DNA of 64,000 nucleotides from Psettodes erumei (taxonomy: Eukaryota; Chordata; Actinopteri; Pleuronectiformes; Psettodidae). The stretch covers positions 434,001 through 498,000 of the forward strand of contig JAFBJZ010000381.1 of NCBI GenBank assembly GCA_016785225.1. Direction: 5' to 3'. Below, in pieces: positions 12,469 to 22,379 of the stretch (within the stretch, counting starts at the first letter, position 1; each line of letters opens with the position of its first letter). The position numbers and the translations under genes were made by a program. Under the pieces are notes generated by a model. It searched no databases and was not told where the DNA came from. It worked only from the letters and a program-made list of their open reading frames with translations.

Positions 12469-12579
12469 CTATTTTTTTGGAGGGAACATGCTCTGCAGTC
12501 GGGACAGCATGCCAGCTACACAGAGGATGAACGCGATGCAACCGATCCTGCCGCGTTGCATCCGGAGCGCCCGGATCGC
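12469..12579 (-). CDS. Possible terminal exon, tail-anchored membrane protein (unidentified)
   Basis: On the minus strand a pyrimidine-rich tract and CAG (ending at 12580) precede a 37-codon frame that ends in TAG at 12469. It encodes a basic segment (residues ALRMQRGR) followed by a strongly hydrophobic stretch (IGCIAFILCVAGML), then a short polar tail ending MFPPKK, which is the shape of a single C-terminal membrane anchor. Polyadenylation-type hexamers lie 1.2-1.5 kb downstream. I do not recognise the family. No upstream exons of such a gene are visible: going upstream on this strand one meets truncated cacnb4, so either this exon belongs to a gene broken by the rearrangement near 13.27 kb, or it is a chance frame. 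Confidence 0.3.
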   Translation of the reverse strand, partial: AIRALRMQRGRIGCIAFILCVAGMLSRLQSMFPPKK

Positions 12580-13254
12580 CTGGGAACCAAACAGAGGGGA
12601 CCCGGACTTCCGAGCGGCTAATAAATGCAACCTCAGCAGATGCTCCTCTGGGCCCGTCGCCCTCAAGGACTTATCCCACGGACTCTCACACCTGATCTCG
12701 AAGCGCCCGCCGTTCAGACCGGGAGCGGCATCGCCTCCCTCCGCGGAGGAACTGGGAACCCGATCCCAGCCCCGTCGGAGCCCGCTTGCGCCCGCCTCGC
12801 CCCGAAATGCGGGCGGAGGCGTCCTCGCCCCGAAATGAAACGGAGTCGCTGCTGCGCGCGGAAGCTGCGGCCTCAGCTCCGATTTAGTGACTGCTTCCAA
12901 GCAGCGGAGTCGCCTGGGAACGTGAAGCGCCGGTTTTCCAAACTCGCGGCCGGATGTCATCTGCGCGCCCCCCCCTCAGCGGTCAGGTGATTTAGAAAAA
13001 AAATTGGGCGGAGTCCAGAGTGCTCGGTAGAAAAGATGGATGGGCCGGAGGCGGAGGGTGGTCATCTATCAGCATGCAGGAAGCTAAATGGTGAGGGGAT
13101 TTACACGTGGCCCAGGACCGGGGTCAGCAGCCTTCAGCAGTCCGTGTGGACCTCCCTCTGACCCGGCGACATGTCCCGGGCACTTGGCCCGTGCACCGCC
13201 ATCATCAGGTTGCGCCGCAAAGAACTTGGCTCGCCGACCACACGAGGCGGCGCG

Positions 13255-16200
13255 TTATCCGATCCGGCGGGTGGGGCCCAGGTTGCGGCCCAGCAGGGGG
13301 TTCAGGGGCGTGGCCATGGAGGTGTGGGTTGCTTTCCAGTAGGCCTCAAGGTACTCGGCCAGGTGCTCGCAGGCGTCCTCCAGTTGGTTCTCATCCAGGA
13401 TGATGTCGAACATTTCCTGTCAGCGGCAGATGGTCAGAAAGTTTTCGGCGTTTTATTACTGTACATAATACTGCTCCTGTACTGCATAAATCAGATTTAG
13501 GGAGAGAACGCGCAGTACGGGGACTTACTGGAGGACACTGGGCCAATTTGTCTGCCGCCACGAGCTGGACATTCAGGTGTTTGCTCTGGGACTTTCCTCT
13601 GGACTTGACGAGTCTCTGCAGGACCTGGGTGGAGACGGAAGAACACGATGCTCCAGTTGCACTCGAACACGTCCCCGCGCACGCTTCAAGCGCCCCCCCA
13701 CACACGACACGTTTGGATTTCGACGACTTCTAAACTGACAGTAAACGAGAGACGCGTTGGGAAATAAATGAACCGAAACAATGATCAAAACTGAAACGTG
13801 GCGATGCGATTCTGAAGTCTGGTTTCCCAGGCGACGCCGCCGCTTCCTGGTCTGTTTGCACGCCGGTCAGTTTTACTGGTCGGCTGGAGCAAAGCGAGCA
13901 TTTTGCGTGACAGGAGCAGGGGGGTTGGTGATAAAATCCAGCGTGTGACAATGGCGCCCTCGTGAGGACACACAGGGAAATCCTTTGGTTTTGCATTTTC
14001 CGTTTGCTCATCTCTGGCGCCGTGCTGTGGAGGCAAACAGGTACTGCAGGCGTCCTCTCCCATGCACATCTGAAACCCGTGACTCTCGCATCTCGGCCAG
14101 AAGTTTTAACGGTGGGCTGCTACTTTAACTTTAGGCGTTTGTCCCCAGCAACTGAACGACTCTGTGGGACAGTAGCTGCAGAAATTACATCATATACTGC
14201 CGTGCGGTCCAGGTCCGATCATTATGTTGTAAAGGTGGCTCCGAATAAAAACTAAAACACCGGTGGTGCTTCCCAACCTGCGACTGAGCTCGTCACGTCA
14301 GATCTTATTCCGTACCTTTGGCGAGGAGACCTTCACGTGGACGATGATGGGGGCCAGGGAGGTCTTGAGGAGCTGGGCCGGGTGGTTGATGGTGTCGGCG
14401 TCCAGCACCACCAGCTGCAGGGAGCGGGCCAGCTCGAAGATCCTCTCGATCTCGCTCTGGACCTCGGCTGGTGGGACAAGACGCCAGGGTCGGGCGCGGG
14501 AGTTTAAACATTTGACTGGCCTGAACCCCTCCCTCTCAGAAAACGCCCGGCGCTGAGCGCGGGAGAACGGAAGGAGAGTTTGTTTTTGCTTCCTCACCTA
14601 AGCTGGAGCGGGTGTTGGATCTTTCGATGATGGCCCTCTTACTGGGGTTGTTGAGAACGGACCGCTTGGCGAGCGATATATCTGCCGTGACTCGTGTGAT
14701 AGATATCCTGAAGAAAAAAAAAAAGAATGTGGACGCTGCGGTGACGCGTGCTGCGAAGCAGGCGGCTGGTTTTGAGAAGAACGATGATCATACGTCGTCT
14801 TACCTGCCGTCAAATCTGTGCTTGAGGAAGTCGAACAGCGCTTTCTGCATCATGTCCGTCACCTGCGGAGACACAGAGGAATCACGCGCGGCCGTCAGCG
14901 TTGCGGCCCTGGTTTTTTCCGACGGGAGTTCGCCGAAGGGCGCGTTTGCGATGTCCCCCACCTCGTATCCCTTGAGCGAGGGCCCCACCAGCACCACGGG
15001 CCTCATGGAGGGAACCATGTCATGGGGGGGACGTGCTCCGTCTGTCAACACAAAACACGCGGCCGTCAGTGGCGGGTCGGCGCCTCGCAAGCAATGCGAC
15101 AGGCCCCAAAGTGACACGGAGTCAGCTGAGCTGCACCTCCAATCAGATGTGTTCAATGGGAGGCTGTGGGGATTGACATGTTGGTGCATGTGGCAAATGA
15201 TAAGCTACAAACTGTCAAAATGTAATACAGACCAATATCCAATCACGTATCCTGAATATATCAATGCAATTAAAACGTCCAATCATTTTAATGGACTGCT
15301 ACAGCTCCGGTCTCAGAGCGCCTGCAGTCCTCAACTGGAGGAAGAGGAGGATGATGGGAAAACGGAGCAACAGCTCTGCGCAGTGAACTTATGCTTTAGA
15401 GTCTTATTCTCTCTACGCTTCGGGGAGCTCGTTAACGTCCCCCACCCGCCCCCCACCCCCGCGCGCCGTGTCCTCACCTGCCGAGGATATGAGGGGTCGG
15501 ATAGAGGCAGATACCTCATCCTCTACACTGGAAGAGGAGTTCCCTCCAGACTTACTGGAAAAGACAAGAGGGGATAAGAAGAAAAAAAAAAAAAAGAAGA
15601 CAGAAACACACCATGGTATTAATGCGGAAAACGACAGGGAAAGTAAAAGATGAATAAAACTACCGAGGCTTTAAACACGGGAAAGAAGATACTGATTGAC
15701 GGCAGCTGTGTGTTGCAAGGATCACAAATGGTGGGACCAAAAAAAAAATCACACGCTCAATTCGCGCCACATCCTGCGTAAACTTACTGGGATTTTCACT
15801 ACAGGAAATAACGGAATTTCAGACATCCCTGGAAGGCAGCACGTCTCAGGCGCCCCCCACCCACATTTGTCGTCCCAGTTAACGCGCCTCCGAATGTCTC
15901 TCCTCGTCCGAGGGGCTCGCTGACGCGAAGCCGCGGGGGGGCCTCCGGTCGAGGCGGATTAGCGTTAAACTCAGCGGCTGGGCGAGAGGAGGAGCGCGCA
16001 ACGGGACCTTCGGGACGCGTTACATTCACGCGGGGGAAAAAACGAGGGGGCAAATAGAAATATCTGAGGCTGCGAGTCCAAATTGCCGCAGCAGAACACC
16101 ACCTGCCTCGTAAAAGACACAGAGATCTGGTCTGCTGGAGCTGCAGCTGCCACTTTTTTTGTTGTTGTTATTAATTAATCTGTCGGTTATTTTCCCGTCA

Positions 16201-19200
16201 ATCATTTCTCAGAAAAAAAAAAAAATCATGGAAAAATGTCTGTGACAGTCGTTTGCCGTACCTGGACATCTTTGGCACATCTAAGACAGTTCCTACATCC
16301 AACGCTCCGGGGCTTATTTTTGCGTTCGCTCGAGCGTTTTGAAGGCTAAGAGGAAGACGGGTGTGTTTTCCCGCCGCTTACCCTTGGACTCGTCCTCGCT
16401 TTTGCTCCTGCTGGAGGCGGATGTTCTCCAGCTTCAGCGGGCTGGGGATGAAGCCGATCTCGCAGCCCTCCTTCACCAACCGGCCGATCCACCAGTCGTT
16501 GTTGAACTTCTGCGAGCGTGCGAGAGAAAGAGGCGCGGGTTCAGCTTTCGCGGGGCGACATTCGCGACCTTCGCAGGGGTCGTACGGAGCGCGGCGTGCG
16601 CACGTGCCTCTTTTATGTGGAGGAAGTCCTTGGCGTCGAAGGAGATGGCCGTGGCCGGTACCGGAACGTCCTCGTCCAGAGCGCCGCAGTAGCTGACGTT
16701 GGTCCTCACAGCAAACGCCACAGGTTTGGTCTGGGGGGTGGGAGGTAAACGCACCCAGTGAGTAACAACGCACACGTGCGCCGAGCTCAGCGCGCCGACC
16801 CGTTGCCACGGCGCCACCTACCTTGGCTCTCTCCAGCTGAACGGTGGCCTGCTGCTCCCTCTCCTGACGGCTCTGTCCCGGTCCTTGGTTCTGGCTTGGG
16901 CTCTGGCTCTGGACCTGGGCCGGCACCTCCCGCTCCTCTTCCAGGGAGACATCCGAGTCTGACGGTCTACTGGTGTACGAATCAGCTGAGCCCTGCGAGC
17001 AGAAATGGCGCCGCAGGTTTACTGGGGGTGCGAGGGCCAGAGACGGAACACTCGCGCCGCCGCATTCGCTCTGCAATCAGCTGGAGGATTCTGAGATCTG
17101 AGTCTCGCCTTTCCCTGTCAGTGGGAGCTGCTGTCAAATTTCATCCTCCTTTTGGAGTAACAGGAGCCATTTTCAAACAGACCTGACTAAATGATCGAGC
17201 TAAATGAAAAGAGCACAAAAGGGGTCAAAGGTCAAATAATCAGAATGACTGCAACGGGACGGCTGCCCGTGATAAGTTCACATCCGCTCGCAATGTGCCA
17301 AAGCCGGAGTGGGGCCCTGGCACCCTGACTGTGGATCAGGTGAAATAAATGGATGACGAGAGAGAAAAAAAAAAAGAAAAGAGCAGACTGCCAGGAGCAT
17401 CTCACGCAAAGTGGAGTTCCCGTTCGCGCGCCGTCAGCAGTTTCTTACGACCACGCTCAGCCGATCTCGCGCTTCCAGACAATTCTGGCTGGCCAGCATC
17501 TTTCTCTCAGTGCTCATTTGAGGCCAAAACACGATTTTTAAAATTTAACAGAACCATGTTGCTTTTTTTTGCGTCTCAAAATTTAGGTAATCTATTATCT
17601 CTTTGAAACTTTCGGGCAACTACTTTTTTTTTTTTTTTTTTCTTGGACATGACTTGACCCAGCGCCTCCTTCTGCTGCGTTAATCTAAACAATCAGCCAC
17701 TAATGACGATTCAATTAAGGGGGAAGCCATTCGTCTTCAGGGGATCAATCAAGCCGGGGCATCACAGCAAAGCACTTTTCCGCTTTTTTTTTTTAAACAA
17801 GCCAGCAGCGGCGGGGGCCTGACTTCAGCACGCTGCCGGCCCGGATCGTGTCATCACAAAGTGGCACGGTGCGGGAGGCTGAGCTCAGGGCTTCATTTTC
17901 AGAAAATGCGCAGATTTCCCAGAATAAACATCAGGATTATTTCATGTTTGTTTTTTGTTTTTTTAAAGGGGCATTTCACCAATTTTAAAACCCAACTTTT
18001 GCCAAGTCCAGGAAAAATAACCCCTGATGACGTCGCCACGATGTCATCGGGCTTGGAGACGAGAGCCGTTACATGCTGTAGCGTTTGAAAGGCGTGGACG
18101 TTTATTGGGCAGGGAGCGTCTAATGAAAAACTGCTGCTGAGTTGCATTGTGGGAATTGTAGGATCCGGAGTCTGAGGGGCTTAACCCATACTAATCTGTC
18201 CCTCGCAGCGCGATGAACTGTAATCCATGAACAGTCGCAAATATGTCAAGTATATTGCCGTTATTCACGCGAGCGTACACTGTGTGGATCCCCCCACCCC
18301 CACAGGAAGTGTATTTTTTTTTTCTCAGCACCATTTTGCCTCCGTTTAAGAATTAAGCCTTCAGTCCGACACTCGCAGGTCGTCCTGGCCACCGTTACGC
18401 GTGTGCGTGCGGAGGCTCTGAGGTTTGCGTCTGAGCTATTATCCAATGGAGTAGCTTCAGCATGTGACTCATCAACATCAGAATCCACTTAATGACATCA
18501 CGATGCATGTTCCACCGAGCCTCGGCGGAGAGCCCCTGCACGGCGCACGCAGTCGCAGGGTCGGCAACAAACAGGCACGGCGGCTGCTTTTTTTTTTAAA
18601 CAAAAAAATAAAATAAATTAAAGTGAGAAATGAAACACGTGAGGATGGAGCGAAAGGGGCAATCGGCATCTCTCCGTCTTCTCCTTCGGGAGCAGGGGCT
18701 CGGTCCGTCGCTGAGAGTGTGATGGGCGCTAAATGGCTCCTCCTGGCTCCGGTGGTCGCCCCTCCACCCCCCTCCACCCCCCTCCACCGACAGCCGCCGT
18801 TGTCACAGGCTCAGAGGCAGACTGCGGCCGCGCACACACACGGCACATACGGGACCGCCGCGCGTGCACATTTAGAGACGTGCACACACAAACGTGTGAA
18901 TGTCACACAAGCCATCTGCCTAATGTGCACCCCCCCCCCTTCAAACACACACCACCAACACCCACACACCCAACCCCCTTCCAGCCGAGCATTGCCCGCG
19001 ATCATGCTACGGTGTTCTCTTGGCTAACCCATCAAAGGCCTCTTCTGTGTGTTGGTGTGTGCGCGTGAGCTACTTCCATCAATAAACACACAGCGAGACA
19101 ACACAAAGGGTGGATTTGCACACACACACACACTCACTCACCGCCTCCGAGTCTTCAAATCCATGCAGGTACAAATTGTCATACATGGAGGTTTGATATT

Positions 19201-21855
19201 CCAACGAGCGCCTCGAGAAGAATGAGGGGGGAAAAAATGAGAGTGGAGGCGGAGGAGGAAGGAGGGGGCGCCACAGAGAAAGAGAGAGGGGGAAAAAAAA
19301 GGAGGATGGATGGGGAGGATGACGACAATCCCGTCCCTCCTCAGCAGAGAAGAATAATTATTTTAAAAAAAAAAAGAAGAAGAAGAAGATCTCCCCTCCC
19401 GTTGGATCGCGCCTGGTCCTCCGGAGGTCCCGTCGCTTGATGGATGCAGCTTCTCCCTGGTCCCACAGTGCCGCTGGCTGGCTCACATCATAGGACGGAG
19501 AGGCTCTCCCTGGAGGTAGCTCAATCCTGGCATTTCATTTCATCAGGCTTCCATGAGCGAGCGCACACACACACACACACACCCCCACACACAGAGACAC
19601 ACATCTACATATACACAGCGAGAGCAGCAGAGGCGGCGGCAGCGGAGCGGTGGATCCTTCCTCAATATCCAAGCCTGATGACAGAGCCAGCGTTGCAAGG
19701 AGCCGATTGGCTGGCTGGCTGTCCACTCAGCTTGGATGAGCGCTCTCCTTGATTTTTTTTTTTTTTTCCCTGTGTGTGTGCGTGCGGGAGGTGGCGGGGG
19801 ATCGGGGGAGGGGGATGGAGGAGTAAAAGAGGGGAGCAGCATCCTCCATTTCCCCGATACCGCTCATCCACACGCTGCTTAGTTATTCTCCAGAGAGAAG
19901 GAAATACATTTCACGTGGCTCCGATAAGAAAAGGAGGGCTAACGTATTTATATATCAGATCCAGTTTAATTCCTCTCGAGAATCCAAACATTTCTATACT
20001 ACTCAAGTGAAAATTAAAAAAAAAAGACATCACATCGCTGTGGACTGTTTGAGGGATATTAAGTAAAACTAAATGAGATGCTTTGGTCCAGGATTTTCTA
20101 AAGTCCAACGTGCCCCACCTGCTTTTATTTAATATTTGCATTTTTTACCAGATTTAGTTTGGCTCGTGCCACTGTGCGTCCCCCTGCACCTGCAGCAGAA
20201 GACTCCTGCCATTGCCCTTGAGCAAAGCGCCAGTCGCAGAGAGATCCAGTCTGACACCCGCTACTATCCGGTAAAACTTTCAAAAATCAGCCAAACCCAT
20301 AACAGCTTTTAGACAACCTTATAGAATATGTCCATTAAAACCTATCACCATGTGAGCTGAAGATTAGGAATAGAAAACACATTCATTTCTAAGAGAAGTA
20401 AGGATTATAATTCAGGCACAGCTGGGCGGAGAGATAAAATGGTGTCATAAAGGACATACGATGCAACGTGCAGCAACCCTGGAAGCGAACGCGACATTTT
20501 CTCGACATGTCACACCCAGCGTCGGTCACCGCCCTCGCCGGCCCGATGGCTGTGGCGTTACCTGTCGAAGGATGAAGCTGGTGGAGGTGGTGCTGCCGTC
20601 GGACCTCTTGAGCCGGCTCCTCCTGGAATAAGTCCCTCGGTTCACCTGCGCGAGAGAAACACCACAGACAGCGAACGCGCGCCAAAAGATTTCTTCACCA
20701 ACATCTGTAACAGCTGGCGCTTAGGACAATTTGGCTGATATCTAAATGGAGCAGTGAGGTCAAATATAAAGTAATATTACAATAAACTTTACAATAGGTA
20801 CAAATGCCACACATGTAACATAAAAGAGTATCTTATACTGTATGTTTTTGACTCATGTTTGTGGATTACACTTTTTTCTTACCACCTAACTTTCTTTCTT
20901 TTGCTCTTCCAACAGTCCAAATTTACCAGCACGGGGCATCTCCGGGGAGCTGAATTAATTATCTGCCAGTGATTTGCCCCATTTCTGCCTAAGTCCCCAG
21001 AGTTGACGACAATGTCAGAGTTAAAAAAGTCAGAACCTACTTCCCTGAATTTATAGAACGGGGCCATTAATCTGGGTCTCTCTCTCTCTCTCTCTGCCCT
21101 GGCCTCTCAATTCAAGAGGATACACTTCAAGAAGTCTATCAATATTCTTATAATAATATCAGTGATCAATTACCCGGGAGAAAAATACGTCATCAGCCGT
21201 CTGAGTCAGTCAAGTCGACACACATTATGAGAATTAAATTAAGTCCTTAAGGAAATTACCTCATTATTCTTTAGTTCATAACAATTACGTTTTGTAATAT
21301 TTCTGTTATGACGACTAATAAAACACCGTGTGTGTGTGTGTGTGTGTGGTGGGGGGGTGACATGACGTCTGCCATTTTTAACAGACATTATTAATAAAAC
21401 TTGCAGTATGCACTTTATTCACGTACTTGTCGGTGTTAGTTATACACCGTTGTACCGTACTTATAAACAAAAAGGTGACCCGGCAGCGCTCACGGTCGGC
21501 GCGAGTTTTCAGTGTCATGGCGTCTTTTCTAACTTTTTTTTTCCCCCCTTTTTTTTTTCTTTTAAACAAATGGTACCGTCGTTTTATAAACGTCAACGGT
21601 TTTAACTGATACTTTCTGGCAGTTTTGAGTAAAATGGGCAACCGTAACGATATTTTGGCAGCAACCTGTCCCAAATATTACCAGTTAACTCCATTAACTA
21701 TGTTAGCTAAATGTTAATGAGTTAAATGAGCTAAATGTAACAAGAAAATGGCTATGATAGGTAGCTTCGAATCTCCGGTCGAGAATACCCACCTGAAAGA
21801 TGGGCGCCTGGATGCCCTCTCCAATCTTGTTCCGTATGTAGATGTGCCGGGACAT
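13255..21855 (-). CDS. cacnb4: Voltage-dependent calcium channel beta-4 subunit, C-terminus truncated
   Basis: Cytosolic beta subunits bind the I-II loop of Cav alpha-1 subunits through the guanylate-kinase-like (GK) domain, promoting surface expression and tuning gating. Coding exons, 5' to 3': 21793-21855, 20562-20645, 16822-16992, 16608-16730, 16382-16509, 15478-15554, 14962-15041, 14804-14862, 14598-14707, 14316-14467, 13529-13624, 13255-13416; phases join without breaks to give 434 codons. The SH3 domain is roughly residues 105-190 (DWWIGRLVKEGCEIGFIPSP visible), the variable HOOK exon begins GKSGGNSSSS, and the GK domain starts near residue 225 (MRPVVLVGPSLKGYE). The second exon (RRSRLKRSDGSTTSTSF) and the MYDNLYLHGFEDSEA alternative start identify beta-4 rather than beta-1, -2 or -3. 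The final exon diverges after residues LLGRNLGPT and stops after RRIG, so the tail of about 90 residues found in human CACNB4 (520 aa) is missing. One intron is GC-AG. Confidence 0.88.
19142..19186 (-). CDS. cacnb4: Alternative first coding exon of cacnb4 (short N-terminus)
   Basis: This exon encodes MYDNLYLHGFEDSEA in 15 codons, then a GTGAGT donor. It matches the known short-N-terminus form of vertebrate beta-4, in which this peptide joins directly to the GSADSYTSRPSD exon (here at 16822-16992). Phase is compatible (0 to 0). It implies a second promoter inside the gene, upstream of about 19.2 kb, used instead of the long form that starts at 21855. Confidence 0.85.
20885..21260. promoter_or_regulatory. 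Candidate conserved non-coding element in cacnb4 intron 1
   Basis: This repeat-poor intronic stretch between the first two long-form exons is dense in homeodomain-type TAATTA and ATTAAT cores plus a TGAGTCA-like core (near 21205), separated by one short (CT)n run. The texture resembles developmental enhancers, but the call rests on composition only; conservation was not tested. Confidence 0.25.
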
Positions 21856-22090
21856 TTCGGCCAGGACATCTGTCCAGAGGGCTGGCTGCTCGGGTCCAGC
21901 CCAGCGAAGGGGTGGCGGGTTCCGGGCTGCGTGCTCCAGCTTCGCGCCACACAGCGGGGCACGAGCGCTCGCGACTCCCGCTTATTACCTTCAACCGTCC
22001 GCCTCGAGACAGGTGCCGCGGCTTGCTCTCCTGCTGCGCGCGCGCCGGGACGGCCGTCAGGCACACTCTGCTCGCGCCACTCAAAGCCAG

Positions 22091-22368
22091 GTGAGCGGGA
22101 GCGATGGGTGGAACTATTTTAAACCAGAAGGAGGGGCTGCGGATTAATTTAACCTGGAGGGGCGCAGGAGTGATGGGCGGAACTATTTTAAACCGGAGGA
22201 GGGGCGGCGGATTAATTTATCCGGAAGGCGCGCAGGAGTGATGGGCGGAACTATTTTAAACCGGAGGAGGGGCGGCGGATTAATTTATCCGGAAGGCGCG
22301 CAGGAGTGATGGGCGGAACTATTTTAAACCGGAGGAGGGGCGGCGGATTAATTTATCCTGAAGGGGCG
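22091..22368. repeat. 68 bp tandem repeat upstream of cacnb4 long-form start
   Basis: Four head-to-tail copies have landmark TGATGGGCGG (first copy CGATGGGTGG) at 22102, 22171, 22239 and 22307, giving periods of 69, 68 and 68 bp. Each unit carries a GGGCGG core, a TATTTTAAACC segment, a GGAGGAGGGGCGG segment and an ATTAATTTA segment. The last three copies are nearly identical and the first is more diverged. The array starts about 235 bp upstream (minus-strand sense) of the long-form ATG at 21855, so it lies in the proximal promoter or 5' UTR zone. GGGCGG cores are Sp/KLF-type sites; the regulatory role is inferred. Confidence 0.85.
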
Positions 22369-22379
22369 GCTCGACCGCC

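Noticed and set aside
14962..15041. Apparent frameshift at a run of seven C in the first GK exon of cacnb4
   Set aside because: Reading the exon as TEH by analogy with human gave a shift, but the preceding 77 bp exon ends in phase 1, so the frame is DGARPPHDMVPSM and stays open.
13255..21855. Assignment to cacnb1, cacnb2 or cacnb3
   Set aside because: The RRSRLKRSDGSTTSTSF exon, the MYDNLYLHG alternative start and the LLGRNL segment fit beta-4 specifically.
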